Source: Pseudomonadota bacterium
GTDB lineage: Bacteria > Pseudomonadota > Gammaproteobacteria > Burkholderiales > Burkholderiaceae_B
Direction: 5' to 3'
NCBI GenBank assembly: GCA_023425645.1
Contig: JAFACG010000003.1
Location: 1 to 64,000, forward strand
DNA: 64,000 nt
Part shown: in pieces, positions 1 to 8,613 of the stretch
How the letters are laid out: each line of letters begins with the position of its first letter
How positions within the stretch are numbered: position 1 is the stretch's first letter
Position numbers and translations under genes: made by a program
Notes under the pieces: model-generated
The model's database searches: none
Told to the model about the DNA's origin: nothing
Seen by the model: the letters and a program-made list of their open reading frames with translations, nothing else

Positions 1-195
1 CGGCCGCGGCGGGCCGGCGGCCGCGGCCGCCGGCGGCGCCCCGTGCAGGCGCTCGCCCACGGCGCGCGCCAGGCGCCGCTCCTGTTGCCGCTGCCGCCAG
101 CTTGCGCCCGCCCACAGACCGAACAGCAGGCAGCCGGCCAGGGCGCAGGCCGCCGCGCCCCACATCAGTAACGTCCCCGCATCCATTGCCATCAT
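1..195 (-). CDS. tadC: TadC-like pilus assembly platform protein (partial, N-terminus only)
   Basis: The reading frame opens with ATG at 195 and is still open at the window edge, so only the first 65 codons are present. They encode a short leader, one hydrophobic segment of about 20 residues, and a basic Arg/Gln-rich stretch followed by an Ala/Pro-rich linker. This is the usual N-terminus of the second inner-membrane platform protein of Flp pili. It starts 9 bp after the tadB stop, so it is the last visible gene of the tad operon. The identification rests mostly on position, because the T2SSF domain lies outside the window. Confidence 0.6.
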   Translation of the reverse strand, partial: MMAMDAGTLLMWGAAACALAGCLLFGLWAGASWRQRQQERRLARAVGERLHGAPPAAAAAGPPRP

Positions 196-204
196 TGCCT
201 GCTC

Positions 205-1128
205 CTACACATTGCGCGCCATGCGATACAGCCAATAGCAACCGACCAGTTGCAGCACGACCGCGAACGCCAGCATGCGAAAGCCCGTCGGGTCCTGCCA
301 CATGGTCATGAACAAATTGTTGTTGAAGATCAGGATGTACACGGCGATCACGGCCGGCAGCAAGGCCAGTATCCAGGCCGAAAGGCGCACTTCCGCCGAC
401 AGGGCCACCAGCTCATTGCGGGCGTTTTCCCGGTCCCGCATGAAACCCGCCATGCGCTCCATGGTCTGGTCGCTGCGTCCGCCGAACCGCATGGCTACGC
501 CGATCACCGCCGCCACCAGGAACAGTTCATGCAGGCCATGCTGGCGGGAAACGGTGCGCAGAGCCGCATCCAGCTCCTGCCCCGAACGGTGCAGGGCCTT
601 GGCCTCCTGGAGGACTTCGCCCAGCGGCAGCGGCGTGTTGTCGGCGGCGTTGAGAAAAGCCGCGCCCATGCTGTTGCCAATGGTGATCAGGCGCACCATC
701 AGATCCAGGAAATCCGGTATCTGCGCAACAATCTTGCGATGCCGCCTATCGGTCTTGAACCACAGGAAGGCATAGGCTCCGGCAATGGCCGCCGCCAGCA
801 TGGCCGTCCCCGCCACCGGGCCGACCAGCGCCAGCAGCAGCACAGGCAGGCCCAGCGTCCAGGCCAGCAAGGCGAAATAGAAGCGTCGCGACGGGCGCAT
901 GCCTGTGCGCAGCATGAATTCGCGCCACCCCTTGGGCGCGCCTTGCCAGGCATCCCGTTGCACGCGCTCCTCGCGCGTGGCCAGGGGTACGCCAGGGCGC
1001 AGGGCCAGCTGCTGCTCCAGCACCTTGGCGGAAATCTGCGCCTGCTGGCGCCGTCCAGCCTGCCGCCAGAGCAGCATGGCGCCCAGAATCAGCAGTACGG
1101 CCGCAAGGGCAATGAGCAAGGCCGTCAT
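205..1128 (-). CDS. tadB: TadB, Flp pilus inner-membrane platform protein (type II secretion F family)
   Basis: A 307-residue membrane protein with an N-terminal hydrophobic segment, a central pair of membrane segments (about 80-125), a cytoplasmic T2SSF-like domain (about 135-245), and two C-terminal membrane segments. In tad systems TadB and TadC form the inner-membrane platform on which the TadA ATPase drives pilin extraction and polymerisation. Length and topology fit the family. Its ATG is directly adjacent to the tadA stop codon and tadC begins 9 bp downstream, so it is co-transcribed and probably translationally coupled. Confidence 0.88.
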   Translation of the reverse strand: MTALLIALAAVLLILGAMLLWRQAGRRQQAQISAKVLEQQLALRPGVPLATREERVQRDAWQGAPKGWREFMLRTGMRPSRRFYFALLAWTLGLPVLLLALVGPVAGTAMLAAAIAGAYAFLWFKTDRRHRKIVAQIPDFLDLMVRLITIGNSMGAAFLNAADNTPLPLGEVLQEAKALHRSGQELDAALRTVSRQHGLHELFLVAAVIGVAMRFGGRSDQTMERMAGFMRDRENARNELVALSAEVRLSAWILALLPAVIAVYILIFNNNLFMTMWQDPTGFRMLAFAVVLQLVGCYWLYRMARNV

Positions 1129-2463
<1,335 letters not shown>

Positions 2464-2490
2464 GCGTCAATCTTCCATGCATGGGCCGGC

Positions 2491-3768
2491 TCAGCCCCCA
2501 AACCTGAACTTGAAACGATTCCAGACCGACGGCGCGTCAGCCTGGGCCGGAACTTCCTTGCGCTCCACCATGTCGCCCGCCAGCGCCTGCACGGCGCGCG
2601 CATAGGCATCTTTTTCATCCACCTGCACCAGCAGCTTGCCCAGGCTGGCGCTGCGCATGTGCCCCAGACGGCGGTCCGGCAACACCGCGGCCAGCTCCAG
2701 CCCGAAGCGTCCGGCAATGGCCTGAGCCGACAGCCCGTAGCGTTCGTCGAACTGGTTCACCACCAGCCGCAGCGTGGCCAGGCCGTCCAGCTCCGAGCGG
2801 ATCGCCAGCGTCTCGGCCAGCGACACCAGCGCCCCCATGCTCTGGTCGGTCACCAGCAGCACCTCGTCCACTTGCGACTCCAGCTCCACCAGGAAACGCG
2901 GGTTGGGAAAACCGCCGCCATCGATCACCAGGCAACCCATGCGATCGCGCAAGTAGCTGCACAATCCCAGCGAGTCTTCCAGGCCGATCTGGTTCAGGCT
3001 GTTCACATCGGCGGGCAAGGACAGGACATTGAGCCCGCTGCTGTGCTGGGCCAGCGCGGAGTGCAGCATGGTGTCGTCCAGACGATGCCGCTGGGAGGCG
3101 GCCTGGATGAAATCGAATTCCGAACCCGCGCCCATGTACAAGGCGCAGTCGCCGGTCGGCCAGCCCAGGTCCAGAAGCCCGACGCGCTCGCCGAGCGGCA
3201 CCAGCTCGGTGGGCAGGGGCTTGTTGACGGGCAGGCCGCGGGCCTGCTTGCCCAGACGGTTCATCTCCTGCTGCAGCACCCAGGCCAGGCTGCTGGCCAG
3301 CGTGCTGCAACCCACCCCCGCGCGCGCACCCAGCAGCAGCACGCAGCGAAACGGCTTCTTGACCAGCACGCTCTGCTGGCTCTGCCCGGCCTGATCGATG
3401 ATGCGCTGCAGCTCCTCGCGCAGGTTCTCCGCACCATCCAGATTCAGGAACTCGTTGGCGCCGGCGCGCAAGGCCTCGACCGCTCCCTGCGGAAAAGAAA
3501 CCCGCCCGACCGCGACCCGTTGCACGCTGGCGTCCAGGCGGGCCAGGCTGCGCACCAGGGCGGCGATCCCCGCCTGGCTGCCGTCGGGCTGCACATGCGC
3601 GAAATCGAAGAACACCATGGGCTCGGCCTGAGCCGCCAGCTCGCGCCGCAGGCTCTCCTGCGTAGGCAGGATGGCGCGCACCTTCAGCAGGCCGGCCGCC
3701 GCGCCGTTGATGGCCTCGGCCAGCTCGGGGCGTTCGGTACACAGCAGGTATTCCCTGTATCTCTGCAC
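2491..3768 (-). CDS. tadZ: TadZ/CpaE, pilus localisation protein with atypical P-loop
   Basis: A 425-residue protein with an N-terminal receiver-like domain (about 1-130) and a C-terminal MinD/ParA-like domain (about 135-400). TadZ/CpaE proteins mark the site where the Tad machine assembles. The start is GTG at 3768, chosen because GGAG lies about 9 bp upstream. The P-loop reads GARAGVGCSTL around residue 148. The signature Lys of the deviant Walker A (KGGxGKT) is absent, as in several TadZ proteins, so ATP hydrolysis is doubtful. It sits between the secretin and tadA genes, the normal order. Confidence 0.88.
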   Translation of the reverse strand: MQRYREYLLCTERPELAEAINGAAAGLLKVRAILPTQESLRRELAAQAEPMVFFDFAHVQPDGSQAGIAALVRSLARLDASVQRVAVGRVSFPQGAVEALRAGANEFLNLDGAENLREELQRIIDQAGQSQQSVLVKKPFRCVLLLGARAGVGCSTLASSLAWVLQQEMNRLGKQARGLPVNKPLPTELVPLGERVGLLDLGWPTGDCALYMGAGSEFDFIQAASQRHRLDDTMLHSALAQHSSGLNVLSLPADVNSLNQIGLEDSLGLCSYLRDRMGCLVIDGGGFPNPRFLVELESQVDEVLLVTDQSMGALVSLAETLAIRSELDGLATLRLVVNQFDERYGLSAQAIAGRFGLELAAVLPDRRLGHMRSASLGKLLVQVDEKDAYARAVQALAGDMVERKEVPAQADAPSVWNRFKFRFGG

Positions 3769-3786
3769 AATGACGACTCCAACCGC

Positions 3787-5121
3787 TCAGCGCGAAAACC
3801 CCGGCATCTGCTCATAGCCGTGACGGCCGAGCAGGAAGTACCCCCAGGCATTGGGCGCATCGTCCAGCTTCTCCTGACGCCCGCCCGGCAAGGCGATCGT
3901 GGCTCCTTTCTGGATGGGCTTGATCAATCGCGGCGTGACGACGATCACCAGCTCCAGTTCTTTCTGGCTGTACTGCACATTGCGGAAGAAACTTCCCAAT
4001 ATGGGCAGATCCCCCAGGAAAGGAATCTTCTTGACGGCCGCGGCGGTCTGGCGCGACACCAGGCCGCTGATGATGTAGCTTTCGCCATCGCCCAGCTCTA
4101 TGGTGGTGTCGGCCCGGCGCGTGCGCAGCGACGGCATGAGGCCGCCGCCCGGCATCTCCACGACCCTGGAGTAATCCAGATCGCTGGCCTCGGGAGCCAC
4201 CTTCAAGGCGATGCGCTCGCGCGAGAGCACGGTGGGCGTCACGGTCAGGCCTATGCCGAAGGGCTTGTACTCCACCGTCGTGGTGCCCAGGCCGGCCGAG
4301 GAAGGAATGGGGATCTCCCCGCCGGACAGGAAACTGGCGCTGTGGCCCGACATGGCCACCAGAGTGGGCTCGGCCAGCACCCGGGCCAGTCCGTTCTGCT
4401 CCAGAAGATTCAGCGTGGCGCTGAAATTGCGAGAGCTGTACATCACGTTCAGCCCGCCGCTCAGAGCGCGCGGCAGCAGATTGACGCCGCCCGTCCAGGG
4501 CTTGCCGCCGATCGCCTCCGCGCTCAGGCCGATATCCTTCATGACCTCGCGCGAGACCTCCACCACCTTCACTTCCACCTGCACCATGCCGCTGGCGTCC
4601 ACTTCCGACAGGTCCAGCACCGCGCCGTCCTTGCCGCTCCCAGCGCGCGCGGCGGCCACGGCTTCCTGATGCTCCAGCAGGGACGGGCTGCTGCCCGTGA
4701 CCAGGGCTTGCGGTCCGGCCGCGGAAACGTCCGCGGACAAGGATCGTCCAGCCTGCTCCAGCTGCCGCTCCACCTGGCTTTGCACTTCGATGGTCCAGCG
4801 CTCGGGCGTGCTGCGACCGGGCATCCAGATCCTCAGGTCGGCCTTGCCCGCGCGCTTGCCCACCAGCAGCACCTCACCGCGCTGGCCGGCCGCCGGCGAC
4901 AGGATCTGCACATCCGCGACCGTCTCGTCGCTGATGGCCAGACGCTGCGGCACCTGCGGCAGGCGCAGAATGTCCTGGTCATTGGCTACCAGTCTCACGA
5001 TCTTCTGGCTGCCGGCCGACTGGACCGTCTGCGCCTCCACTGCCGTCACGGGCAGCGCGCTCATTGCCGCCGCCAGTGCCCACACCAATCCCAGACCTGC
5101 TGTTCTGATTTGTTGTTTCAT
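3787..5121 (-). CDS. rcpA: RcpA/CpaC, outer-membrane secretin of the Flp pilus
   Basis: A 444-residue type II/III secretin-family protein. A signal peptide covers about residues 1-30 (MKQQIRTAGLG followed by an Ala-rich core), then comes an N-terminal pilus-secretin domain and a BON-like segment, then the secretin domain from about 225 on. That domain has the conserved region around VLAEPTLVAMSGHSASFLSGGEIP and a final PFLGDLPILGSFFRN-type motif. It forms the outer-membrane channel for the pilus. The frame is open to 5214, but ATG at 5121 gives a clean signal peptide; ATG at 5151 is an alternative. It lies 89 bp after cpaB. Confidence 0.93.
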   Translation of the reverse strand: MKQQIRTAGLGLVWALAAAMSALPVTAVEAQTVQSAGSQKIVRLVANDQDILRLPQVPQRLAISDETVADVQILSPAAGQRGEVLLVGKRAGKADLRIWMPGRSTPERWTIEVQSQVERQLEQAGRSLSADVSAAGPQALVTGSSPSLLEHQEAVAAARAGSGKDGAVLDLSEVDASGMVQVEVKVVEVSREVMKDIGLSAEAIGGKPWTGGVNLLPRALSGGLNVMYSSRNFSATLNLLEQNGLARVLAEPTLVAMSGHSASFLSGGEIPIPSSAGLGTTTVEYKPFGIGLTVTPTVLSRERIALKVAPEASDLDYSRVVEMPGGGLMPSLRTRRADTTIELGDGESYIISGLVSRQTAAAVKKIPFLGDLPILGSFFRNVQYSQKELELVIVVTPRLIKPIQKGATIALPGGRQEKLDDAPNAWGYFLLGRHGYEQMPGFSR

Positions 5122-5210
5122 GTCTCTAATCCATGCTGCCTTGCTTCGCATCACCCCGGCTCCATCGCGAAAGCCGGCCGGATCCCGCAGGCGGACGCAT
5201 CCGCCCCCGT

Positions 5211-6161
5211 TCAATACTGGATCACCTCGACCCGCCCGCCACGTATGACTTCAGCCCGGCGTGGCTGCGCCATGCCGTCGGTCCGCGGCGCGGCGACCGG
5301 CGTCTTGGCCTCGCCCAGCTTTTCATTGCTGGCCGAGAACTCGCGCAGGCCCAGACCCGCCATGGCCCGGTTGTCAGGCAGCGCCAGAGCCTCGCGCTGC
5401 TCTGGCGCAAGACCCGCGCGCGCAGGTATCAAAGTAGCGAATTCGGGAAACAGGCCAAGGTCGGGCAGGCTGCCGTCCGACGGTGCGCGCAGCACCAGCT
5501 GCAGGCTGCCGCTGCGGCTTGCCAGCAGCAGTTCGTTGACCGAGGCCAGGGGCACGGCCAGCATGGCGTTGCGCGCCTGCCCGTCCTGACGCGCAACAGA
5601 GGATTCCGAGGCTTCCGGTCCGGCCAGCGAGGACTTCCCGTAAGACAGCACGCGCACCCGCGGCATCAGCAGGCGCGCCTGGGTATCGCTGACTTCGTTG
5701 CCGCTGTTGAACGTGAAGAACACATCCACCAGATCGCCGGGCTCGACACGATTGCTGGCGCCGGAAATCGCATCGACCGGGATCGTCACCGCCCGCTCGC
5801 CTTCTTCCAGATAGCTGGCCAGACTCTTGGCGATGAAGCTGCTCAGGACGGGCTGCCCGGCCTCCAGGTCGAAACGCAGCGTCTTGCCCACCAGGGGCTG
5901 CATGTCCTGATAGGATTGGCTGGGCGCCGCGGGCCACTGCGCAAGCTCCAGGGCATCGGCCGTAAGCGTATCCCCCGCCTTCAGAGCGCGCTTGACCAGC
6001 ACCACCGACTGCAAGGGCTGGCGGTGACTTTCGGCCGTGCCCACCGTTGCCGGCGCCACCGGCGCGGGCTTGGGCTTGATGCCCAGATACACGGCCAGGC
6101 CGACCAGAACTGCCGCGATCAGCAGCAGGACCACTGCCGCTCCCTTCATGATGCCGCTCAT
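5211..6161 (-). CDS. rcpC: RcpC/CpaB, Flp pilus assembly protein with SAF domain
   Basis: A 316-residue CpaB-family protein: a short cytoplasmic tail, one membrane anchor (about 8-28), and a SAF/CpaB domain beginning with the segment LVKRALKAGDTL near residue 56. A larger periplasmic region follows that includes VEPGDLVDVFFTF. In tad systems RcpC associates with the RcpA secretin. The ATG overlaps the stop codon of the upstream tadF-like gene (ATGA), which indicates translational coupling. The C-terminal tail, rich in charged residues, is variable in the family. Confidence 0.9.
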   Translation of the reverse strand: MSGIMKGAAVVLLLIAAVLVGLAVYLGIKPKPAPVAPATVGTAESHRQPLQSVVLVKRALKAGDTLTADALELAQWPAAPSQSYQDMQPLVGKTLRFDLEAGQPVLSSFIAKSLASYLEEGERAVTIPVDAISGASNRVEPGDLVDVFFTFNSGNEVSDTQARLLMPRVRVLSYGKSSLAGPEASESSVARQDGQARNAMLAVPLASVNELLLASRSGSLQLVLRAPSDGSLPDLGLFPEFATLIPARAGLAPEQREALALPDNRAMAGLGLREFSASNEKLGEAKTPVAAPRTDGMAQPRRAEVIRGGRVEVIQY

Positions 6162-6652
6162 TGATTTCCTCTCCCTAGGACAACGAATGCCGTCGCATGC
6201 AGACTGCCTGGCGCATGGTTCTGCTCATCACCCGTCAGCAAAGGCGACAGGATGTCGAGCAGATTGGCCAGCAACCAAGGCTGCACACTCAATTCCAACG
6301 AGAACCGTCCGCACTGATTCGCCGGCTCCTGCACGCAGGCTGCCTGGCGAAAACCGCCGCTCAGCCCGCCCAGCCAATTGAGCAGGACATCGTCCCGGGC
6401 GCGGCGGTCCACATATTCCTGAAAGAATGCCGCCGTCTGAACGGGGGTCAGCGCCTGGGTGACGCTCTGGCGCGCGGCATCGCCCACCAGGTGGGTGATT
6501 TTCTGCTGGGCCAGGAACAAGGCGCTGAAACTGATGATGGCGCCGAAGATCACCAGCATCAGGCTGAGCACCAGGGCGAACTCAATGGCGGCCACGCCGC
6601 GCTGCCGGGCGGCCGGACGAAGGTCGGTTGCAACGGCGGAACGCGTGCTCAT
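6158..6652 (-). CDS. tadF: TadE/TadF-like minor pseudopilin
   Basis: A 164-residue protein with a short basic leader, then the TadE-like hydrophobic helix beginning GVAAIEFALVLSLMLVIF (about 19-36), then a periplasmic domain with one Cys pair (around positions 116-124). The AAIEFALV signature with Glu five residues after Gly is typical of pseudopilins processed by the tad prepilin peptidase. It overlaps both neighbours by 4 bp. Whether it is the E or F member cannot be decided from motif alone; its position second in the pair suggests TadF. Confidence 0.83.
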   Translation of the reverse strand: MSTRSAVATDLRPAARQRGVAAIEFALVLSLMLVIFGAIISFSALFLAQQKITHLVGDAARQSVTQALTPVQTAAFFQEYVDRRARDDVLLNWLGGLSGGFRQAACVQEPANQCGRFSLELSVQPWLLANLLDILSPLLTGDEQNHAPGSLHATAFVVLGRGNQ

Positions 6653-7203
6653 AGGGCGGCTCCCAGTTCGCCGGCCACTTGCAGGTTGACCTGCGCCTGG
6701 CCGTCCAGCCGGGCCGGCACCACCAGGGCGAACAGGCCGCTGGGGCCAAGCATGGGCACCAGCGGCGCCCGGCCATAGTCATAGATGATGCCGACGCGCA
6801 CTTCATTGTTGATCAGCTCTGCAGATACGCGCACATACTGGGCGCCGACCCAGTCCGACAGCCAGCGGACCTGCTCATCGGCCTCGGCGCGGGCCTGCTC
6901 CACGCGGCTCAGCAGCCGGTTGCGCAGCACCTGTTCGCGTTCGGCCGGCGTCAGGCCGCCCAGGTCGGGATCGGCTCCCGGCGCCACCAATGCCGCGCGC
7001 GCGCCCGATTCGGCCGCATAGTTGAGCGATTGCTGAGCGGTCATGATCAAACCGAAAGTCAGCAATGCATAAATAAGAATGAACAACAAGGGGAAGACCA
7101 GGGCGAATTCGAGCGCGTACGCGCCGCGCTGACGCCAACTGTCCATGGCGGGCTGCCTTGCCTTGGGCGAGCCCCTTCGGGCCTGCTTCAGCTCTGCATC
7201 CAT
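6649..7203 (-). CDS. tadE: TadE-like minor pseudopilin
   Basis: A 184-residue protein. After about 25 polar residues it has the TadE helix with AYALEFALVFPLLFILIYAL, then a periplasmic domain. The frame is open well upstream, but ATG at 7203 is preceded by a GGGGTGG ribosome site and overlaps the end of the prepilin peptidase gene by 16 bp, so it is the preferred start. ATG at 7146 would give a version beginning close to the helix. Its partner tadF follows with an ATGA overlap. Confidence 0.84.
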   Translation of the reverse strand: MDAELKQARRGSPKARQPAMDSWRQRGAYALEFALVFPLLFILIYALLTFGLIMTAQQSLNYAAESGARAALVAPGADPDLGGLTPAEREQVLRNRLLSRVEQARAEADEQVRWLSDWVGAQYVRVSAELINNEVRVGIIYDYGRAPLVPMLGPSGLFALVVPARLDGQAQVNLQVAGELGAAL

Positions 7204-7694
7204 ATCCACCCCACTGTTGCGACAGACAGCCACGCCCCCAGCGGGACGCTGCGTGCCTTGACCCGGGTTCCCGGCATGGAGAACCCATATTTTTGTTCTA
7301 GAGACGGCGCCATTACCAACAGCAGCGCATGCATGCCGGCCAGCACGGTCCCGATCAGCACCACTTCCCCGCCGCTGCGCCACCCCAGCGCAAATCCGAG
7401 AACGGCCATCAGCTTCACATCGGCCGCGCCCATCAGGCGCCATTGCCAGACCGGAAAAAAAAGCGCCAGGGCGCCCAGAAAGCCGATCAGCGATGCGCCC
7501 CAGCCCGGCACGATTCCCGAAGGCAGCCCGACCCACTGATTCGCCGCCAGTTTGTGCAGCAGAATGGACAGGAAATAAAGAACAAGAACGTTGTTATGAA
7601 TCTTCCGGAATCTCAAATCACGATAAATAATCTGAATCGAGAAAAAAACCAGAAGAAATGTAAAAATACCTTGTAACGAGGAAAGCATTAGCAT
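7188..7694 (-). CDS. tadV: Prepilin peptidase TadV/CpaA (A24 family)
   Basis: A 168-residue polytopic membrane protease that should cleave Flp and TadE/F leaders on the cytoplasmic side. The two expected catalytic aspartates are visible, one in YRDLRFRKIHN near residue 25 and one in MGAADVKLMAV near residue 92. Both flanking motifs differ from consensus: the second Gly of GxGD is Ala, and the Pro of the first motif (IPN) is His. The start is uncertain: TTG at 7706, ATG at 7694 or ATG at 7688. It lies downstream of the flp gene behind a hairpin that may limit read-through. Confidence 0.85.
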   Translation of the reverse strand: MLMLSSLQGIFTFLLVFFSIQIIYRDLRFRKIHNNVLVLYFLSILLHKLAANQWVGLPSGIVPGWGASLIGFLGALALFFPVWQWRLMGAADVKLMAVLGFALGWRSGGEVVLIGTVLAGMHALLLVMAPSLEQKYGFSMPGTRVKARSVPLGAWLSVATVGWIWMQS

Positions 7695-7715
7695 CAGCCT
7701 ATTCAAGACAGCAAA

Positions 7716-7746
7716 AATTGGCAGTCAAGACAGGCCGATGCCAATT
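7716..7746 (-). terminator. Hairpin between flp and tadV (possible partial terminator)
   Basis: On the minus strand an 8-bp stem AATTGGCA/TGCCAATT with a 15-nt loop begins 3 bp after the flp stop and runs into a short T-rich tract. This could attenuate read-through so that pilin mRNA exceeds mRNA for the assembly genes. Confidence 0.5.
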
Positions 7747-7749
7747 GAA

Positions 7750-7935
7750 TTACTCGATCTCTTCTGCCGTCGAAGAAAGCTTTTCAGCGATTCCCCCAAA
7801 AAGCTCAGTCAGCCCATCAGAAACCAGCGTAAGCACCCCGATAATCGCCACCGCGATCAGGCCCGCAATCAAGCCGTACTCAATGGCCGTAGCGCCGTCT
7901 TCGTCGTTCCAGAATTGTTGAAGTTGAGCTTTCAT
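7750..7935 (-). CDS. flp: Flp major pilin
   Basis: A 61-residue type IVb pilin. The leader MKAQLQQFWNDEDG is followed by the hallmark ATAIEYGLIAG. Cleavage is expected after Gly14, leaving Glu at +5 and Tyr at +6 of the mature protein, then a hydrophobic helix and a short Ser/Glu-rich tail. ATG at 7935 is preceded by a strong AGGGGGAAG ribosome site, which rules out the in-frame start 6 codons upstream. It is the first gene of the tad operon, as usual. Confidence 0.95.
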   Translation of the reverse strand: MKAQLQQFWNDEDGATAIEYGLIAGLIAVAIIGVLTLVSDGLTELFGGIAEKLSSTAEEIE

Positions 7936-8613
7936 GACTTCCCCCTTGAACAAAAATTGCCGCCGGACCCGGTGGCAGGACGCCCCTCAGGGCACTTCAG
8001 TGCTGCCTGCGCCTCGGGAGCAGGCAAACAAAATTATCAATTTTTTCAATTTGTGTTGATACACATCTTATAACTATCTAGCTCATTGTTTTAACTAGTA
8101 TTTACGTGTAACAAGCTCTGTTGACGAGATGAATTTTAGTTCAAAGATACAAAAAAAGCATGAATGTGGCTTCAGAACGTCATTTCATATATGAAAAAAC
8201 GGCAAAAAACCTGCTTTTTGAACCATGCGCTTACATAAAATATGGCAAATTTTGTCATTGTTAATATTTTTATTATTTTTGACACAGTGAATTCCCGCTT
8301 TGTCAACGCAGAATTTAAAACGGTCGCGACATAAATTTTGGTTTGTTAAATAAAGTATCTCCGTTTGTGTCAACCTTCGAAGATCGGTATTTACCCTTAA
8401 TACAAAAAAGAAAAAACTTTTTCAAAACCTATGAGCACCAGGCAGAGGGTAAGCGGTTTTTCAGGCCTTATGTTTCCGAGTGTAATAGTTAAGGATTGAA
8501 AATCGACTACCCATCATTCGGTTACCTTCGAACAACAAAAAATGACAGCACAGGCAAACTGCGGCACAGTAACGGCACGCGACGTTTTCATGCATAACAA
8601 TTCAGCAGCAACC
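7936..8613. other. AT-rich intergenic region between the divergent flp and tpsB-like genes
   Basis: About 680 bp with no convincing gene. The part from about 8020 to 8520 is strikingly AT-rich compared with its surroundings. It should hold the promoters of both divergent units. Two TTGACA hexamers lie on the minus strand (8368-8373 and 8301-8306) and a small hairpin TGTGT-TGAT-ACACA lies at 8052-8065. I could not assign a convincing full promoter. A 62-codon frame on the minus strand here has no ribosome site or recognisable motif. Confidence 0.6.

Noticed and set aside
8185..8373. A 62-codon minus-strand frame in the AT-rich intergenic block
   Set aside because: No ribosome site, no recognisable motif, and open frames of this size are not surprising there.
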